DNA of 64,000 bases from Chitinivorax sp. B. GTDB taxonomy: Bacteria; Pseudomonadota; Gammaproteobacteria; Burkholderiales; SCOH01. Under the pieces are notes generated by a model, which was given only the letters and a program-made list of their open reading frames with translations, was not told where the DNA came from and did no database searches. Below are positions 46,815-57,658 of this stretch, one piece after another; within the stretch, counting starts at the first letter, position 1; the number at the start of each line of letters is the position of its first letter. The position numbers were made by a program, and so were the translations under genes. The stretch lies in assembly GCF_005503445.1 (NCBI RefSeq), contig NZ_SCOH01000015.1, forward strand, positions 1 through 64,000, written 5' to 3'.

Positions 46815-48839
46815 ATGCTGTCAATACTGCGTCCAGCTGCAAGACTGGCGAGTGAGTTGAAGTTTGGGGCCAAATTTTTTTTGATTGGGTCAGTCTTCGG
46901 TCTGCCATTGCTGATCATGGCCAGCCTGTTGGTTGCTGATTTGTTTGGCGATATCAAGATGATTGAACGCGAGCGACAGGGGGTGGTATTCAACCAGGCC
47001 TTGAGCGATATGCTGTCGCTGGCACAAAAACATCGAGGCATGACCAATGGGCTTCTCAGTGGTGATGCATCCTTTGAGCCGGCGATTCGTGACAATGAAA
47101 CTGCATTGGAAATGGTTGTTGGCAAGCTGACACAGATCAATCGTGATTTTGGTGCCGGCCTGGGGTTGCAGGCAGACATGGCAGGGGTATTACAAGAATG
47201 GCAGCAATTGCTGGGGCAGTGGCGCAGTAGCGATGCCAAAACAAACTTCTCCACCCATACCGTCCTGATTGAGAAGGTTTTGCGATCCATGCTGCTGGTG
47301 GCTGATCGAAGTGGCCTGACGCAGGATCCAGAACCGGAATCTTACTACCTGCAGCGACTGGCCTATGAAGATGTGATGGTCGTTGCAGAACGTTTGGCCT
47401 TGGCACGTGGCTTGGGTACTGGTATCGCCAGTCGTAAACAGATCACCTTGGATGAAAGGGTGCGTCTGGCCGCGACATTGGGGATTGCAAGACACATGAT
47501 TGCCACCATGCGTCTGCAGTTGGAGATGGCCTTCGGCCACGCCGAGCCTTTGAAGCAAGCGATGGGTGGGCAGAGCGAGCAATTGCTGACCCGCATTGGC
47601 ACTACCTTGCAGACGATTGAGCAGCAACTGGTACAGCCTGAAACCATTACGGTCGACCCGAAAGCTTACTTTGCAGAGACCACTATTGCGGTTGAAGAGG
47701 CGTATCAATTGCTCGGTGCACTAGGTGGGCAACTCAACCTGTTGTTGGATAGGCGTGCAGTGGCAGCGCGTTCAACGGCTGGATGGCATATTGCATTCGG
47801 TGTCCTGCTTTTGACAGTGTCCGTTTGGTTGTTTCTGGGAACCTACCGTTCGTTACAGGGTGCCGTTGGCGAATTGGGACGTGTTTCTACTGCCTTGTCA
47901 GCGGGCGATTTGACGGTGGCAGCGCGAATTGGTGGGCGGGATGAACTCCAGCAGATCGGTACAGCGTTTAATGCCATGGTGGTGAGTTGGCGTGAATTGA
48001 TCAGTAAATTGAGTCAATCGGCCGAGCATGTTTCGCAGGCTGCAGCCGAATTGACTTCCAATGCAGAGCAGATCGCCTCAAGCTCGCTTCAGCAAAGCAA
48101 CGCAGCAGCCAGTATGGCATCTTCAGTTCAGCAAATGTCGGTCAGTATTGCTCAGGTGGCGGATAATACAGCAGATGCCGACAAACAGGCAGCTGCATCA
48201 CAGCAGCAGTCGGTACAGATGCACCAGGTGGTCACTGGTGCGGTGGATGAGATCGTGCAGATCGAACAATCGGTCAATGAAACGGCACAGATGGTCAATG
48301 CTTTGGGGGCCAGTGCAACAGAGATCTCCAATATTGTCGGCGTGATCAAGGATATTGCCGATCAGACCAATCTGCTGGCGTTGAATGCGGCCATCGAATC
48401 GGCGCGTGCTGGTGAAGCGGGGCGTGGTTTTGCGGTGGTGGCCGATGAGGTGCGTACGCTGGCTGCTCGTACAACGGAAGCGACACAGCAAATCAGCATG
48501 ATGATTCAGGGAGTGCAGGACAAAACCTACCGTGCCGTTACCGCCATGCGGCAAGGACATGAGCGGGTCGGTAACGGGGTACAGCTGGTCAAGCATGCGG
48601 GCGAGTCGGTACAGGGCATTCGCGCCACCATCAGCAAAGCCAAGGAGATGATCAACGACATCGCCAGTTCTGCCACTGAACAACGCCAGGCAAGTACACA
48701 GATTGCACAAAATGTTGAGCGTGTCGCGCAAATGGCGGAGCAGAATGCTGCAGCTGTGCAGAATGCACTTTACGTATCGCAGCGGTTGCAAACAGAAGCC
48801 AGCGACCTGAGTCAGTCGCTGGCGGTGTTTCGGTTGTAG
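46815..48839 (+). CDS. Methyl-accepting chemotaxis protein with NIT-like sensor
   Basis: From ATG 46815 (AGAAGG upstream) this is 674 residues. TM1 lies near 20-41, and TM2 near 322-341. The large periplasmic region between them begins with [16 protein letters not shown], resembling the NIT (nitrate/nitrite sensing) domain start QKERGLS. HAMP and a signalling domain follow, with the tip [20 protein letters not shown] and [16 protein letters not shown]. Ligand unknown. It is convergent with the siderophore operon, ending 3 bases from entA. Confidence 0.93.
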   Translation: MLSILRPAARLASELKFGAKFFLIGSVFGLPLLIMASLLVADLFGDIKMIERERQGVVFNQALSDMLSLAQKHRGMTNGLLSGDASFEPAIRDNETALEMVVGKLTQINRDFGAGLGLQADMAGVLQEWQQLLGQWRSSDAKTNFSTHTVLIEKVLRSMLLVADRSGLTQDPEPESYYLQRLAYEDVMVVAERLALARGLGTGIASRKQITLDERVRLAATLGIARHMIATMRLQLEMAFGHAEPLKQAMGGQSEQLLTRIGTTLQTIEQQLVQPETITVDPKAYFAETTIAVEEAYQLLGALGGQLNLLLDRRAVAARSTAGWHIAFGVLLLTVSVWLFLGTYRSLQGAVGELGRVSTALSAGDLTVAARIGGRDELQQIGTAFNAMVVSWRELISKLSQSAEHVSQAAAELTSNAEQIASSSLQQSNAAASMASSVQQMSVSIAQVADNTADADKQAAASQQQSVQMHQVVTGAVDEIVQIEQSVNETAQMVNALGASATEISNIVGVIKDIADQTNLLALNAAIESARAGEAGRGFAVVADEVRTLAARTTEATQQISMMIQGVQDKTYRAVTAMRQGHERVGNGVQLVKHAGESVQGIRATISKAKEMINDIASSATEQRQASTQIAQNVERVAQMAEQNAAAVQNALYVSQRLQTEASDLSQSLAVFRL

Positions 48840-48842
48840 GTG

Positions 48843-49619
48843 TCAGGCGTCCAGCGTGGCGCCACCATCTACCCTCAAGTCATGCAGCGTGATGTGGCGG
48901 GCACGGTCAGAGGCCAGAAAGCACACCGCATCGGCAATGTCCGTCGCATTGGCAATTCGTTGTAACGGGATGCCTAGTCGATGCTGCTCCAGCGAACCGC
49001 GCAGTACAGCTGCCGGGCCTTCCGGGCCAGTCCACAGCATGCGCTGCATGTTGGTATCGGTCGAGCCTGGCGAGACGATGTTGCAACGGATGCCAAATTG
49101 TGCCAATTCCAACCCCAGACACTTTGTGAATTGGGCACTCGCCGCCTTGGATGCGCAATAGGCGGCCATTTGCGTGCGCGGCACTGATGCGGCATTGGAG
49201 CCGACGGTGATGACCACGCCGCGCCGCCTGGGGACCATACGGCGTGCAACTGACTGGGATAACTGAAACAGGCCGTTCGTGTTGACTGCAAATGTGGTGT
49301 GCCAGTCTTCATCGGTCACATCCAGTATGGGGGCCATACGCAGTACGCCAGCGACGTTTACCAGAATATCGATTGGCCCAAGCCGGTGTTCCACCCGATC
49401 GACCGCTGCCTTGATCTGATCACTTTGCGTCAGATCAGCTGGTATGGCCAAGGCTTGGTGGCCGTGCGCCTGCAAGTCAGTGGCCAGCATTTCGAGCTTG
49501 TCTGCCTGGTGATCCAGCAATGCAACATAGGCACCACCGGCTGCCAGTGCATGGGCCACTGCGGCCCCAATGCCTTGTGCCGCGCCAGAAATCAATGCAA
49601 TTTTGCCGGTGAATTCCAT
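48843..49619 (-). CDS. entA: 2,3-dihydro-2,3-dihydroxybenzoate dehydrogenase
   Basis: EntA oxidises 2,3-diDHB to 2,3-dihydroxybenzoate. The 258-residue SDR protein has the NAD site [22 protein letters not shown], and the catalytic YCASK with Ser at GSNAAS. The assignment to EntA rather than another SDR rests on the entCEBA order and length near 250. It is last in the operon, 13 bases after entB. Confidence 0.92.
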   Translation of the reverse strand: MEFTGKIALISGAAQGIGAAVAHALAAGGAYVALLDHQADKLEMLATDLQAHGHQALAIPADLTQSDQIKAAVDRVEHRLGPIDILVNVAGVLRMAPILDVTDEDWHTTFAVNTNGLFQLSQSVARRMVPRRRGVVITVGSNAASVPRTQMAAYCASKAASAQFTKCLGLELAQFGIRCNIVSPGSTDTNMQRMLWTGPEGPAAVLRGSLEQHRLGIPLQRIANATDIADAVCFLASDRARHITLHDLRVDGGATLDA

Positions 49620-49632
49620 CAAAACGCCCTCG

Positions 49633-50514
49633 TTACGTGTGCTGCTGTGGTTGAATCAATTGCCACCAGTCACCCAATGTTGGCTTCTCGGCCAGCTCGA
49701 CAAATGCAGTCTCGCTGCCCGCGGCCCGCCATTGTTCAACCAGACTCATCAAGCGGATTGAATCCAGTCCCAGCAATAGCAGGTTGTCATCCGGCATCAG
49801 GTCGGAGGCAGGCATCTGCAGCAGCGTGGCGATCTCAGCGCGCAGTGCTTCATAGCTACCTGGTAATGGGTTCGCTGCGGGTTTCAGTGCGGCCACGGCC
49901 TGGGTAGTGTTGACTACCACGCCACAGCGCTGGGTGACATAACGTAGGGCCATAGCATGTTCATCGGCCGAGAAGTCTGCCACTGCATCGCCAACCATGA
50001 AGGGTTGGATATCGAACATGAAAGCTTCCACGGCTGTCACCATGCAGCCGATATGGGCATAGACACCACCGATGATCAGTTGGTCACGCCCCTGCGCCCG
50101 CATCCGTTCCAGCAGATCGCTGCGGTAGAAGGCGCTGTAACGCCATTTGGTCAGTACGATATCCTGCTCGCGAGGTGTCAGGCCATCAACGATCGGAGTC
50201 TGGTCCGGCTTGGCAGTGATGCCGGGGCCCCAGAATGGCTGAAGCAGGCCGCGTTCAGTCAACGGTTGTTCTCCTGGCTGGGCTGTATACACAACTGGTA
50301 TGCCGGCAGCGTCGCAGGCATCACGCAATGCCCGTAGGTTGCTGATCAATTCAGGAACAGGGGCAGCAGCAGGATCGAAAAAGTTGATGAAGTACTGTTG
50401 CATGTCATGAATCAGCAACACCGCGCGTTTAGGGTCGGGTAGCCAGTCCATGCGATTGGTGGGCATGGTGTTAGCGGCGGGCATTGGGTAGGTGGCAATC
50501 TTCGGAATGCTCAT
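49633..50514 (-). CDS. entB: Isochorismatase with aryl carrier domain
   Basis: EntB cleaves isochorismate to 2,3-diDHB and its C-terminal carrier domain holds DHB for NRPS assembly. From ATG 50514 it is 293 residues. The isochorismatase part has [18 protein letters not shown] and [18 protein letters not shown]; the carrier has GLDSIRLM with Ser252 as the phosphopantetheine site. The ribosome site is weak. No NRPS (entF-like) or phosphopantetheinyl transferase gene is in this window. Confidence 0.95.
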   Translation of the reverse strand: MSIPKIATYPMPAANTMPTNRMDWLPDPKRAVLLIHDMQQYFINFFDPAAAPVPELISNLRALRDACDAAGIPVVYTAQPGEQPLTERGLLQPFWGPGITAKPDQTPIVDGLTPREQDIVLTKWRYSAFYRSDLLERMRAQGRDQLIIGGVYAHIGCMVTAVEAFMFDIQPFMVGDAVADFSADEHAMALRYVTQRCGVVVNTTQAVAALKPAANPLPGSYEALRAEIATLLQMPASDLMPDDNLLLLGLDSIRLMSLVEQWRAAGSETAFVELAEKPTLGDWWQLIQPQQHT

Positions 50515-50615
50515 GATTCTCGTTATCTGAATGCTTGAACAATGCAAGGGCATCGTATCGGGTTGAAAATGAGTGACTTGTCGGTCGGGATTGCACCCGA
50601 CCACTCTGGGTATCG

Positions 50616-52250
50616 TCAGGTTATTGATGTCTGGGGTGCAAGTTGTGCCACGATCCGTTCGCGCAGTACGCGTTTGTTGACTTTGCCGACACTGGTTTTG
50701 GGGAAGGCATCAACAAACTCAATCCGATCTGGCAGTTTGTACTGCGCCATGCCCCTCGCTTGAAGAAAACGCAACAGGTCGATGGCACGTAATGGTTCAC
50801 CACGGGTCACGATGAAAGCGCAGCTCTTTTCACCCAGATAGGCGTCTGGCATGGCAACGATAGCGGCATCATGCACTTGAGGGTGAGCCAGCAAGTGGTT
50901 TTCCACTTCTTCGGCTGCAATCTTTTCACCGCCGCGATTGATCTGGTCTTTGGCACGGCCTTCAACAATCAGGTGGCCGCTTGGCAGACGTCGAACCACA
51001 TCACCGGTGCGGTAAAATCCGTCGCTGGTGAAGGCTCGAGTGTTGTGTTCGTCTGCCAGATAATAGCCACGAATCGTGTATGGGCCACGTGTCAGCAGAT
51101 TGCCAGTCTCACCTGGCGCGACCTCCCGGTCTTCGTCGTCGACAACCCGGATTTCGTCATCAGTTGAAATTGGCCGACCTTGGGTGGTGACAATCACGGT
51201 TTCGTCATCGTCAAAGCGGGTGTAGTTGACCAGGCCTTCTGCCATGCCGAATACCTGCTGCAGTTGGCAACCCAGTACCGGTTTGATCCGGCGGGCCGCT
51301 TCTTCGCTGAATTTGGCACCACCCACCTGCAATAATTGCAAGCTGGAGAGGTCATCTGGCCTTTTTTGTGCAGCTTCCAGCCAGATCATGGCAATGGGGG
51401 GGACCACGGCGGTCATGGTGACCTTCTCGCGGGCAATCAACGGGAAGGCATCATCGGGTGCCGGGCGGCGGGCCAACACCACGCAACCACCGGCATGAAA
51501 CACACCCAACGTACCTGGCGAGCTGATCGGGAAATTGTGGGCTACCGGTAATACGCACAGGTAGATGCTGTCTGGTGTCAACCCGCAAATGGTGGCGCTT
51601 TCGCGTACGCTGTATAGATAGTCATCATGCGTGCGGGGGATCAGTTTCGGCAGCCCGGTACTGCCACCAGACAGTTGCAGAAAAGCCACTTCGTCAGCAT
51701 TGGGGCCGGGCAAGGCGACTGGTTCACTATATAAAGCGTCGAAGCTGACAAATTCCTGTGCATCACCCACGATGATCACGTGCTGCAGGCTCGGGGCGAC
51801 CGCCTTTACTTCCCGCGCCAGAGTACGGTAGTCAAAGCCCCCATCTTGATCGGCAATGATATAGGCACGGGCCTGTGCAAACTGGCAGAAGTGGGTGATT
51901 TCGGTTTTGCGATGGGCCGGCAGGGCGAATACGGGTAATGCCCCCAATCGGAACAGCGCAAAGCAGGCGACAAAGAATTCCGCGATATTGGGCAGTTGGA
52001 CAACGACGCGGTCCTGAGCGGTAATGCCCAGCTTGTGAAGTCCTGCAGCCAGACGATCAGTGTGCTGATCCAGCTCAGCATAGCTCCAGCGGCGTTCACC
52101 ACATACCAGTGCCGTGCGATCGGAAAAAGTATGAGCGCGGGCTTTCAAAAGTTGGCCCAGGGTTTCACCCTGCCAATAACCCAGTTCCCGATAACGCTGG
52201 GCAAATGCATCAGGCCATGCGGTAAAGCCCGCTAATGGGAGGCGGCTCAT
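50616..52250 (-). CDS. entE: 2,3-dihydroxybenzoate-AMP ligase
   Basis: EntE activates DHB and loads it on EntB. The 544-residue protein has the ANL adenylation motifs [32 protein letters not shown] and [20 protein letters not shown], and the late lysine region [16 protein letters not shown]. It overlaps entC by an ATGA (52247-52250), so translation is coupled. There are 101 bases to the entB start. Confidence 0.96.
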   Translation of the reverse strand: MSRLPLAGFTAWPDAFAQRYRELGYWQGETLGQLLKARAHTFSDRTALVCGERRWSYAELDQHTDRLAAGLHKLGITAQDRVVVQLPNIAEFFVACFALFRLGALPVFALPAHRKTEITHFCQFAQARAYIIADQDGGFDYRTLAREVKAVAPSLQHVIIVGDAQEFVSFDALYSEPVALPGPNADEVAFLQLSGGSTGLPKLIPRTHDDYLYSVRESATICGLTPDSIYLCVLPVAHNFPISSPGTLGVFHAGGCVVLARRPAPDDAFPLIAREKVTMTAVVPPIAMIWLEAAQKRPDDLSSLQLLQVGGAKFSEEAARRIKPVLGCQLQQVFGMAEGLVNYTRFDDDETVIVTTQGRPISTDDEIRVVDDEDREVAPGETGNLLTRGPYTIRGYYLADEHNTRAFTSDGFYRTGDVVRRLPSGHLIVEGRAKDQINRGGEKIAAEEVENHLLAHPQVHDAAIVAMPDAYLGEKSCAFIVTRGEPLRAIDLLRFLQARGMAQYKLPDRIEFVDAFPKTSVGKVNKRVLRERIVAQLAPQTSIT

Positions 52251-53452
52251 GCAGTTTGCTCCAAGGCGGCTTCCAGGCCCATGGCGCTCAACATGGTGCG
52301 CAGTTTGGCACTGGTTTCATTCAATTCGGAAAGCGGGGTGGACCCAGCGACCACGCCGGCTCCCGCAAACACGGTGACGTCCTGCTCGGTGACTTCGGCA
52401 CAACGAATTGTGACCGCCCATTCGCCATCACCGCTGGCATCGCACCAACCAACCAGACCGGTAAACAATCCGCGATCAAATCCCTCGTGGTCCAGAATGA
52501 ACTGACGTGCCGGTTCAGTCGGGTAGCCGCCGATGGCTGGCGTGGGGTGCAGGGCAAGGGCGATTTCCAACGAATTGACAGCTGGATCGATCAACTCGCC
52601 CGTGATTTCGGTGGAAAGATGCCACATGGTCGGTGTCGACAGCAGCGAAGGGCCAACGGGTATATGCAGATTACGGCAATAGGGGCGTAGGGCTTCGGCT
52701 ACTGCATCCACAACCAGTGCATGTTCGTGACGATCCTTGGCAGATTGCTGCAATGCTTCGATGCGACGCTGGTCTTCAACCGGGTCGCCGGAGCGGGGTA
52801 CAGAGCCTGCCAGCGGGTTGGACATGATCAGCTTGCCACGACGTGACAGCAGTAGTTCCGGACTGGCGCCAACCAAGGTACTGGGTCGCGTCTCACCGTG
52901 TTCAATTGCAAAGGTATAGCCGCGTGGGCTGCGAATGGCCAAACGAGCCAACAGACTGGGGATGTCGACGGTTGCATCGACCGTCATCGAACGCGACAGC
53001 ACGACTTTTTCCATCAGCCGGTCGCGAATCTGGCTCAATGCATTGCTGACCAGCTGCTGATAGCCAACCGGGCTGGGTGTGCAGCGTACTGCCAATGGGC
53101 CGATCGGCGGTATGGGTGCTTGCCACTGCTCTGCCATCAATGGCGAGCTACCCAGGCCAAAACCCAACATGGCCCCAGCGGGTAATACCAAATGGGCGGG
53201 CTGATCGCCACGAAACGGTACGGCGCCAATCAGCATGGGGGCTGGCAGGCCATCACGACTGGCATCGGCCAACACCGCGGTGGCGGCTTGAGCCAGACCT
53301 TGCTGGGTGGCTTGACGCAGGATGGTTTCGGCACCGTGGGTGAGAACAGCGCGTTGTGCGGAAACGAACAGATTGGAGCCAGGTTGGTATCGATTCAGCA
53401 GATCGGCTGGGCGGCAAGCAAGTGCGGCAGCCTCGCGAAAGCGATCATTCAT
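52247..53452 (-). CDS. entC: Isochorismate synthase
   Basis: EntC converts chorismate to isochorismate, the committed step to DHB. From ATG 53452 (GAGG upstream) it is 401 residues. Chorismate-binding family motifs include [30 protein letters not shown], and [11 protein letters not shown] with [12 protein letters not shown]. It is the first gene of entCEBA, behind a Fur-type box. Confidence 0.94.
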   Translation of the reverse strand: MNDRFREAAALACRPADLLNRYQPGSNLFVSAQRAVLTHGAETILRQATQQGLAQAATAVLADASRDGLPAPMLIGAVPFRGDQPAHLVLPAGAMLGFGLGSSPLMAEQWQAPIPPIGPLAVRCTPSPVGYQQLVSNALSQIRDRLMEKVVLSRSMTVDATVDIPSLLARLAIRSPRGYTFAIEHGETRPSTLVGASPELLLSRRGKLIMSNPLAGSVPRSGDPVEDQRRIEALQQSAKDRHEHALVVDAVAEALRPYCRNLHIPVGPSLLSTPTMWHLSTEITGELIDPAVNSLEIALALHPTPAIGGYPTEPARQFILDHEGFDRGLFTGLVGWCDASGDGEWAVTIRCAEVTEQDVTVFAGAGVVAGSTPLSELNETSAKLRTMLSAMGLEAALEQTA

Positions 53453-53578
53453 AACGTTAACCTCATTGCAGTTGCCGGCGCGGATGGACCGGCGTGCCAA
53501 CAGGGTGAGACGCATGCGGTGGCAATACGTCGGCGGAATAGGTGGCAGGACATGGGTTGCTCCATGCTGCATGCCGGC

Positions 53579-53608
53579 ATATTAAAGCAAAACGATAATT
53601 GTTATCAA
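53579..53608 (-). promoter_or_regulatory. entCEBA promoter with Fur box in its spacer
   Basis: On the minus strand TTGATA (complement of 53603-53608) and TAATAT (complement of 53579-53584) are separated by 18 bases. The Fur-like dyad CGATAAT-T-GTTATCA at 53593-53607 lies between and over them, 13 of 15 positions matching the TGATAAT-N-ATTATCA dyad. This is the standard iron-repressed layout. Confidence 0.75.
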
Positions 53609-53620
53609 ATGCAAATGAGA

Positions 53621-53650
53621 TTGACTGCTAATTGCAATATTTGGCATGAT
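53621..53650 (+). promoter_or_regulatory. Candidate aroG promoter next to the Fur box
   Basis: TTGACT (53621-53626) is followed after 18 bases by CATGAT (53645-53650). It is divergent from the entC promoter and its minus-35 begins 14 bases from the Fur-like dyad. The leader to the DAHP synthase start would be about 340 bases. Confidence 0.4.
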
Positions 53651-53999
53651 AGTTGCCACTTGATTTGCCGCAATGCCTTAGCTGTTGCGGTACTGCATGA
53701 TTGGAAGCAAATGTTTCCTGTATTCACACATCGTTAGATGTGGCAAAGCAGCGGCTGTCATTGGTTTCTGTTCATGTCAGTCCAGCGATGAGACATGATG
53801 CGCGCTGCGGGCTGGCCCATCAGGTGTTGCCTGGATCGGGCAGCGTTACGCTGGGGAAAGTACTGGCTATCCAGCCCTGATATCTCCATGCCAGACTGAC
53901 TGGCTTCGACCGATGACAGTACCGGTGCACCGTTTGTGCAAGCAATGCTGTGTAACCACTGGGTTGCACATCAATTCATTCGATAGCGACTAGAGAATC
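53651..53999. other. 349-base non-coding leader before the DAHP synthase gene
   Basis: No coding frame is convincing. It may be the untranslated leader from the promoter near 53621, or hold a closer promoter I could not identify. Confidence 0.4.
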
Positions 54000-55100
54000 A
54001 TGAAACGAGACCTGACCGCGACGCTAACCCATGCGACCAGTCGGCTGGCGCAGGCTGAATCCATTCCAAGCCCGGCTGAACTGCACGCCAGCCTACCTGG
54101 CACCCCAGCCACATTTGATACCATCCTGACGGGCCGGCGGACGTTGGCCGATATTCTGGATCGTCGCGATCCACGCTGGATGGTGGTGGTTGGCCCATGC
54201 TCGATTCATGACCCGGTAGCGGCGCTGGATTATGCAGCACGTCTGCGCGCGTTGGCAGACGAGCTTTCCGATACCTTATATGTTGTCATGCGTACTTACT
54301 TCGAAAAGCCACGCACCACGGTAGGCTGGAAGGGCTTGATCAATGATCCGTATCTGGATGGTAGTTGTCGGATAGCTGAGGGAATGTATTTGGCCCGCGA
54401 GCTGATGTTGAAGGTCAATGCATTGGGCTTGCCGCTGGCGGCAGAAGCACTGGACCTGTTTTCAACTCCCTATCTGGGTGATTTGGTCAGTTGGACCGCC
54501 ATCGGTGCCCGGACCACCGAATCACAGCCACATCGCGAAATGTCGTCGGGTCTACCGACGCCGGTTGGCTTCAAGAATGGTACCGATGGTAATGTGGAAA
54601 CTGCGATCCATGCCATGTCTGCTGCGGCACGTTCTCACACCTTTCTGGGAGTGGATGAGCAAGGCCGCACGGCTGTATTGCGTACCCCGGGCAACCGCCA
54701 TGGCCATTTGATTCTACGCGGTGGCGGTGGCCGACCCAATTACGATTCGGTCAGCGTCATGCAGGCAGAAGCGGTATTGGCCAAGCACCACTTGCCAGCC
54801 AACATTGTTATCGACTGCGCTCATGGCAATTCCAACAAGCAACCGCAGCGCCAACCTTTGGTCATGGCGGATGTGGTCAACCAGATTGAACAGGGTAACC
54901 GTTCGATTGTGGGGGTGATGGTCGAGAGTTTTCTCGAGGCTGGTAGCCAGCCTGTCCTGCCAGAACGTCACCGGATGCGTTATGGCTGCTCAATCACGGA
55001 TGCCTGCATTGACTGGACCACCACAGAGACCATGTTGCGTCAGGCACACCAGCGGTTGCGCCCGATTGTGGCAGAGCGTCTGTTGGAATCCGCGGCCTGA
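54000..55100 (+). CDS. aroG: 3-deoxy-D-arabino-heptulosonate 7-phosphate synthase, class I
   Basis: This enzyme condenses PEP and erythrose 4-phosphate to begin the shikimate pathway. The 366-residue protein has the class I motifs VVGPCSIHDP, MRTYFEKPRTTVGWKGLIND, SGLPTPVGFKNGTDGN and the metal site DCAHGNSNK. Which isozyme (AroF, AroG or AroH type) cannot be told by eye. Its place divergent from the entCEBA operon suggests it supplies chorismate for siderophore precursor synthesis. Confidence 0.93.
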   Translation: MKRDLTATLTHATSRLAQAESIPSPAELHASLPGTPATFDTILTGRRTLADILDRRDPRWMVVVGPCSIHDPVAALDYAARLRALADELSDTLYVVMRTYFEKPRTTVGWKGLINDPYLDGSCRIAEGMYLARELMLKVNALGLPLAAEALDLFSTPYLGDLVSWTAIGARTTESQPHREMSSGLPTPVGFKNGTDGNVETAIHAMSAAARSHTFLGVDEQGRTAVLRTPGNRHGHLILRGGGGRPNYDSVSVMQAEAVLAKHHLPANIVIDCAHGNSNKQPQRQPLVMADVVNQIEQGNRSIVGVMVESFLEAGSQPVLPERHRMRYGCSITDACIDWTTTETMLRQAHQRLRPIVAERLLESAA

Positions 55101-55103
55101 ATG

Positions 55104-55129
55104 GCTTTGCCCCCTCAAGGGGGTAAAGC
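55104..55129 (+). other. Hairpin after aroG
   Basis: GCTTTGCCCCC-TCAA-GGGGGTAAAGC is a stable stem with one G-U pair just after the stop. It has no T tract, so it may stabilise the 3' end or act as a weak terminator. Confidence 0.45.
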
Positions 55130-55541
55130 ATCATATGGCGCACAAAATTGCATGGACGCAGGCCCGCCAGTACCTGCATTGTTGAACTCTCCGCTACAAA
55201 ACAACATGCTGCATATCGTCTTCATTTCCCCAGTGTGTGGACAGGTTCACCACTTCTGATTCAGTCAACCCACGCGTTGGTTGTCAAATACGTCAAGGCG
55301 GGCCGATTGCTCGACCTGGCCCACCAATTACGATAGTCTTCGTCACGTTATTGAACTTGGCATCAACAGGCAGCAAGGGCTGGTCCAGTAGTTGCATAGT
55401 GGTCCCTGGTCGCTGGGCTGCGAAATTGGCGGTATTCGCCTGCATAGTGGGAAGCCACTGTCAAGAGGTTGCATGAAAAAGCGAAACGATAATCGGCCAA
55501 GTGATGCTGAAAATGCCCAGTGGGCGGGCACACAGGCATGC
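55130..55541. other. Non-coding region upstream of the Wadjet operon
   Basis: No gene is strongly supported. A 50-codon minus-strand frame (55293-55445) has plausible composition but no ribosome site at its first ATG. No clear jetA promoter was found. Confidence 0.35.
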
Positions 55542-55560
55542 ACCGGCCAATGTGGCCGGT
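55542..55560. promoter_or_regulatory. Perfect dyad before jetA
   Basis: ACCGGCCA-ATG-TGGCCGGT is an 8-3-8 perfect palindrome ending 20 bases before the jetA ATG. It could be an operator or an mRNA hairpin near the ribosome site. Confidence 0.5.
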
Positions 55561-55580
55561 AATTGAGTAGGGCCGGATTC

Positions 55581-57035
55581 ATGCTGGATTACTCAACACT
55601 GGAAACCCTACGAACCCATCACCCAGCCTGGCGGCTGTTGGCGTCGCCACATGCACCGCTGGTTGGTAGCTTTCTGCAACGGGTGTTTGTGTTACCCAAT
55701 GTGCGGGCCATGGCACAGGCCGATCTGGCCGAAGTGCTTGAGGACGAATTGTTTGCACTGCGCGAACGGCTGGGAGCGGATGCTTTCCCAAAATCGGCGC
55801 TGGAATATCTGAATGACTGGGCCGCGCCGGATAAGGGGTGGTTGCGCAAATACTACCGACAAGGGTCGGATGAGCCACAATTCGACCTGACACCGGCTAC
55901 CGAAAAGGCCATTGCCTGGTTGACGACGCTGGCGGAGCGCAGCTTCGTGGGTACCGAATCCCGTCTGCTGACCTTGTTTGATCTGTTGCGGCAGATGAGT
56001 GAGGGCAGCGAAACTGACCCGGCCCTACGCATGGCAGAACTTCAGAAACGACGTGACGAGATCGATGCCGACATGGCACGCCTGGCGGCAGGGGATCTGG
56101 TCGTGCTGGACGATACGGCGCTGAAGGACCGTTTTCAGCAATTCAACCAATTGGCGCGCGAATTGCTGATGGATTTCCGGGAAGTGGAACACAACTTTCG
56201 CCAGCTGGACCGCCGAGTGCGCGAGCGCATTGCATTGTGGGAAGGCGCCAAAGGGGCGCTGCTGGAAGAAATCATGGGCGAGCGTGATGCCATCGCTGAC
56301 TCGGATCAGGGGCGCAGCTTTCGGGCATTTTGGGACTTTCTGATGTCAAGCCGGCGGCAGGAGGAGTTGTCCGAGTTACTGGAGCGGGTGCTGGCGTTGC
56401 CGCCTGTGGTGGAATTGAAACCTGATGTGCGCACCCGGCGAGTGCATTACGATTGGCTGGAAGCGGGTGAACACACACAGCGCATGGTTGCACAGTTGTC
56501 ACAACAATTACGGCGCTTTCTGGACGACCAGGCATGGCTGGAAAACCGACGTATCATGGATATCCTGCGCAGTATCGAATCGCGTGCTCTGGCGCTACGT
56601 GGCGTATCGCCACAAGGTGAACTGATGCAGATCGATGACTTTGCAGCCGACATCGAGCTGCCAATGGAACGACCTTTACACACCCCGGCACATAAGTCGT
56701 TGATTGCAGCGGTGACGCTGGAATCAGGGGAAGTTGAGGACGTGGATGCCGGCGTATTGTTTTCGCAGGTGGTGGTGGATCGTGTCCAATTGGCTCGCCA
56801 TGTGCGCCAAGCATTACAGACCCGGTCGCAAGTGACACTTGCCGAGCTGACGACACAATTTCCGTTGCAACAGGGGGTGGCAGAACTGGTCGCCTATCTA
56901 CAACTGGGGAGTGATGCATTCAAGGCCATGGTGGATGAAACGGTGACCGATACCATCGATTGGCAGATTGTTGAAACGGATGGCAGCCACACGGTGCGTC
57001 GCGCCCGGCTGCCCCGCATGATTTTTGTGAGATAG
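55581..57035 (+). CDS. jetA: Wadjet protein JetA (DUF3375, kleisin-like)
   Basis: JetA is the MukF/kleisin-like subunit of Wadjet, an SMC-like complex that recognises and cleaves closed circular plasmids. From ATG 55581 (GGA upstream; a TTG at 55563 is possible) it is 484 residues, mostly helical. It has the DUF3375 start MLDYSTLETLRTHHPAWRLL, then VRAMAQADLAEVLEDELFAL, and a winged-helix-like end. It starts the jetABCD operon and ends 2 bases before jetB. Confidence 0.92.
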   Translation: MLDYSTLETLRTHHPAWRLLASPHAPLVGSFLQRVFVLPNVRAMAQADLAEVLEDELFALRERLGADAFPKSALEYLNDWAAPDKGWLRKYYRQGSDEPQFDLTPATEKAIAWLTTLAERSFVGTESRLLTLFDLLRQMSEGSETDPALRMAELQKRRDEIDADMARLAAGDLVVLDDTALKDRFQQFNQLARELLMDFREVEHNFRQLDRRVRERIALWEGAKGALLEEIMGERDAIADSDQGRSFRAFWDFLMSSRRQEELSELLERVLALPPVVELKPDVRTRRVHYDWLEAGEHTQRMVAQLSQQLRRFLDDQAWLENRRIMDILRSIESRALALRGVSPQGELMQIDDFAADIELPMERPLHTPAHKSLIAAVTLESGEVEDVDAGVLFSQVVVDRVQLARHVRQALQTRSQVTLAELTTQFPLQQGVAELVAYLQLGSDAFKAMVDETVTDTIDWQIVETDGSHTVRRARLPRMIFVR

Positions 57036-57037
57036 GG

Positions 57038-57658
57038 ATGGATGAGTCACAAATGCCGGCAAACGGTGCGGATTTGTCAGTGTTGACAATCACGCTGCTT
57101 AAAGGGGTGCTGTACCGCGAAGGGGACGAACGACTGTGGGGCGCGCTGCTTAATCTGCAGGCACGGGTGCGTGACTATATACAAGTGTTGGGCCTGGAAC
57201 TGGTGCTGGATGAGGTGGAAGGCTACGCCTTCCTTCGGGCTCGACCCGAGCTTGAGGAAGCGGCGACCAAGTTGCCGCGCTTGATGGTACGACGGCCATT
57301 GTCGTTTCCGGTCAGTCTGTTGCTGGCCTTGTTACGCAAGAAAATGGCAGAGTTCGATGCCGGTGGCAACGACACCCGGCTGGTACTGTCTCGTGACGAG
57401 ATTGTCGAATTGATCCGAGTCTTTTTGCCCGATAGCAGTAACGAAGCGCGACTGATTGACCAGATCGAAACCCATCTGAACAAGGTGGTGGAACTTGGCT
57501 TTCTGCGCCGTTTGAAGGTCACCAATGGCCCAGCCGGTTACGAAGTGCGGCGGATACTCAAAGCGTTTATCGATGCCCAATGGTTGGCCGAGTTCGACGG
57601 CAGGCTCGCCGCCTATCAGCTACAGCTGGCAGGTCGCGAAGGAGCTGGCGATGAATGA
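57038..57658 (+). CDS. jetB: Wadjet protein JetB (DUF4194, KITE/MukE-like)
   Basis: This 206-residue DUF4194 protein has [20 protein letters not shown], and [20 protein letters not shown], then winged-helix segments ([20 protein letters not shown]). In Wadjet, JetB is the MukE-like subunit that joins JetA to the ATPase. It overlaps jetC by 8 bases. Confidence 0.92.
   Translation: MDESQMPANGADLSVLTITLLKGVLYREGDERLWGALLNLQARVRDYIQVLGLELVLDEVEGYAFLRARPELEEAATKLPRLMVRRPLSFPVSLLLALLRKKMAEFDAGGNDTRLVLSRDEIVELIRVFLPDSSNEARLIDQIETHLNKVVELGFLRRLKVTNGPAGYEVRRILKAFIDAQWLAEFDGRLAAYQLQLAGREGAGDE

Noticed and set aside
55237-55476. 79-codon plus-strand open frame upstream of jetA
   Set aside because: No ribosome site and no protein-like segments.
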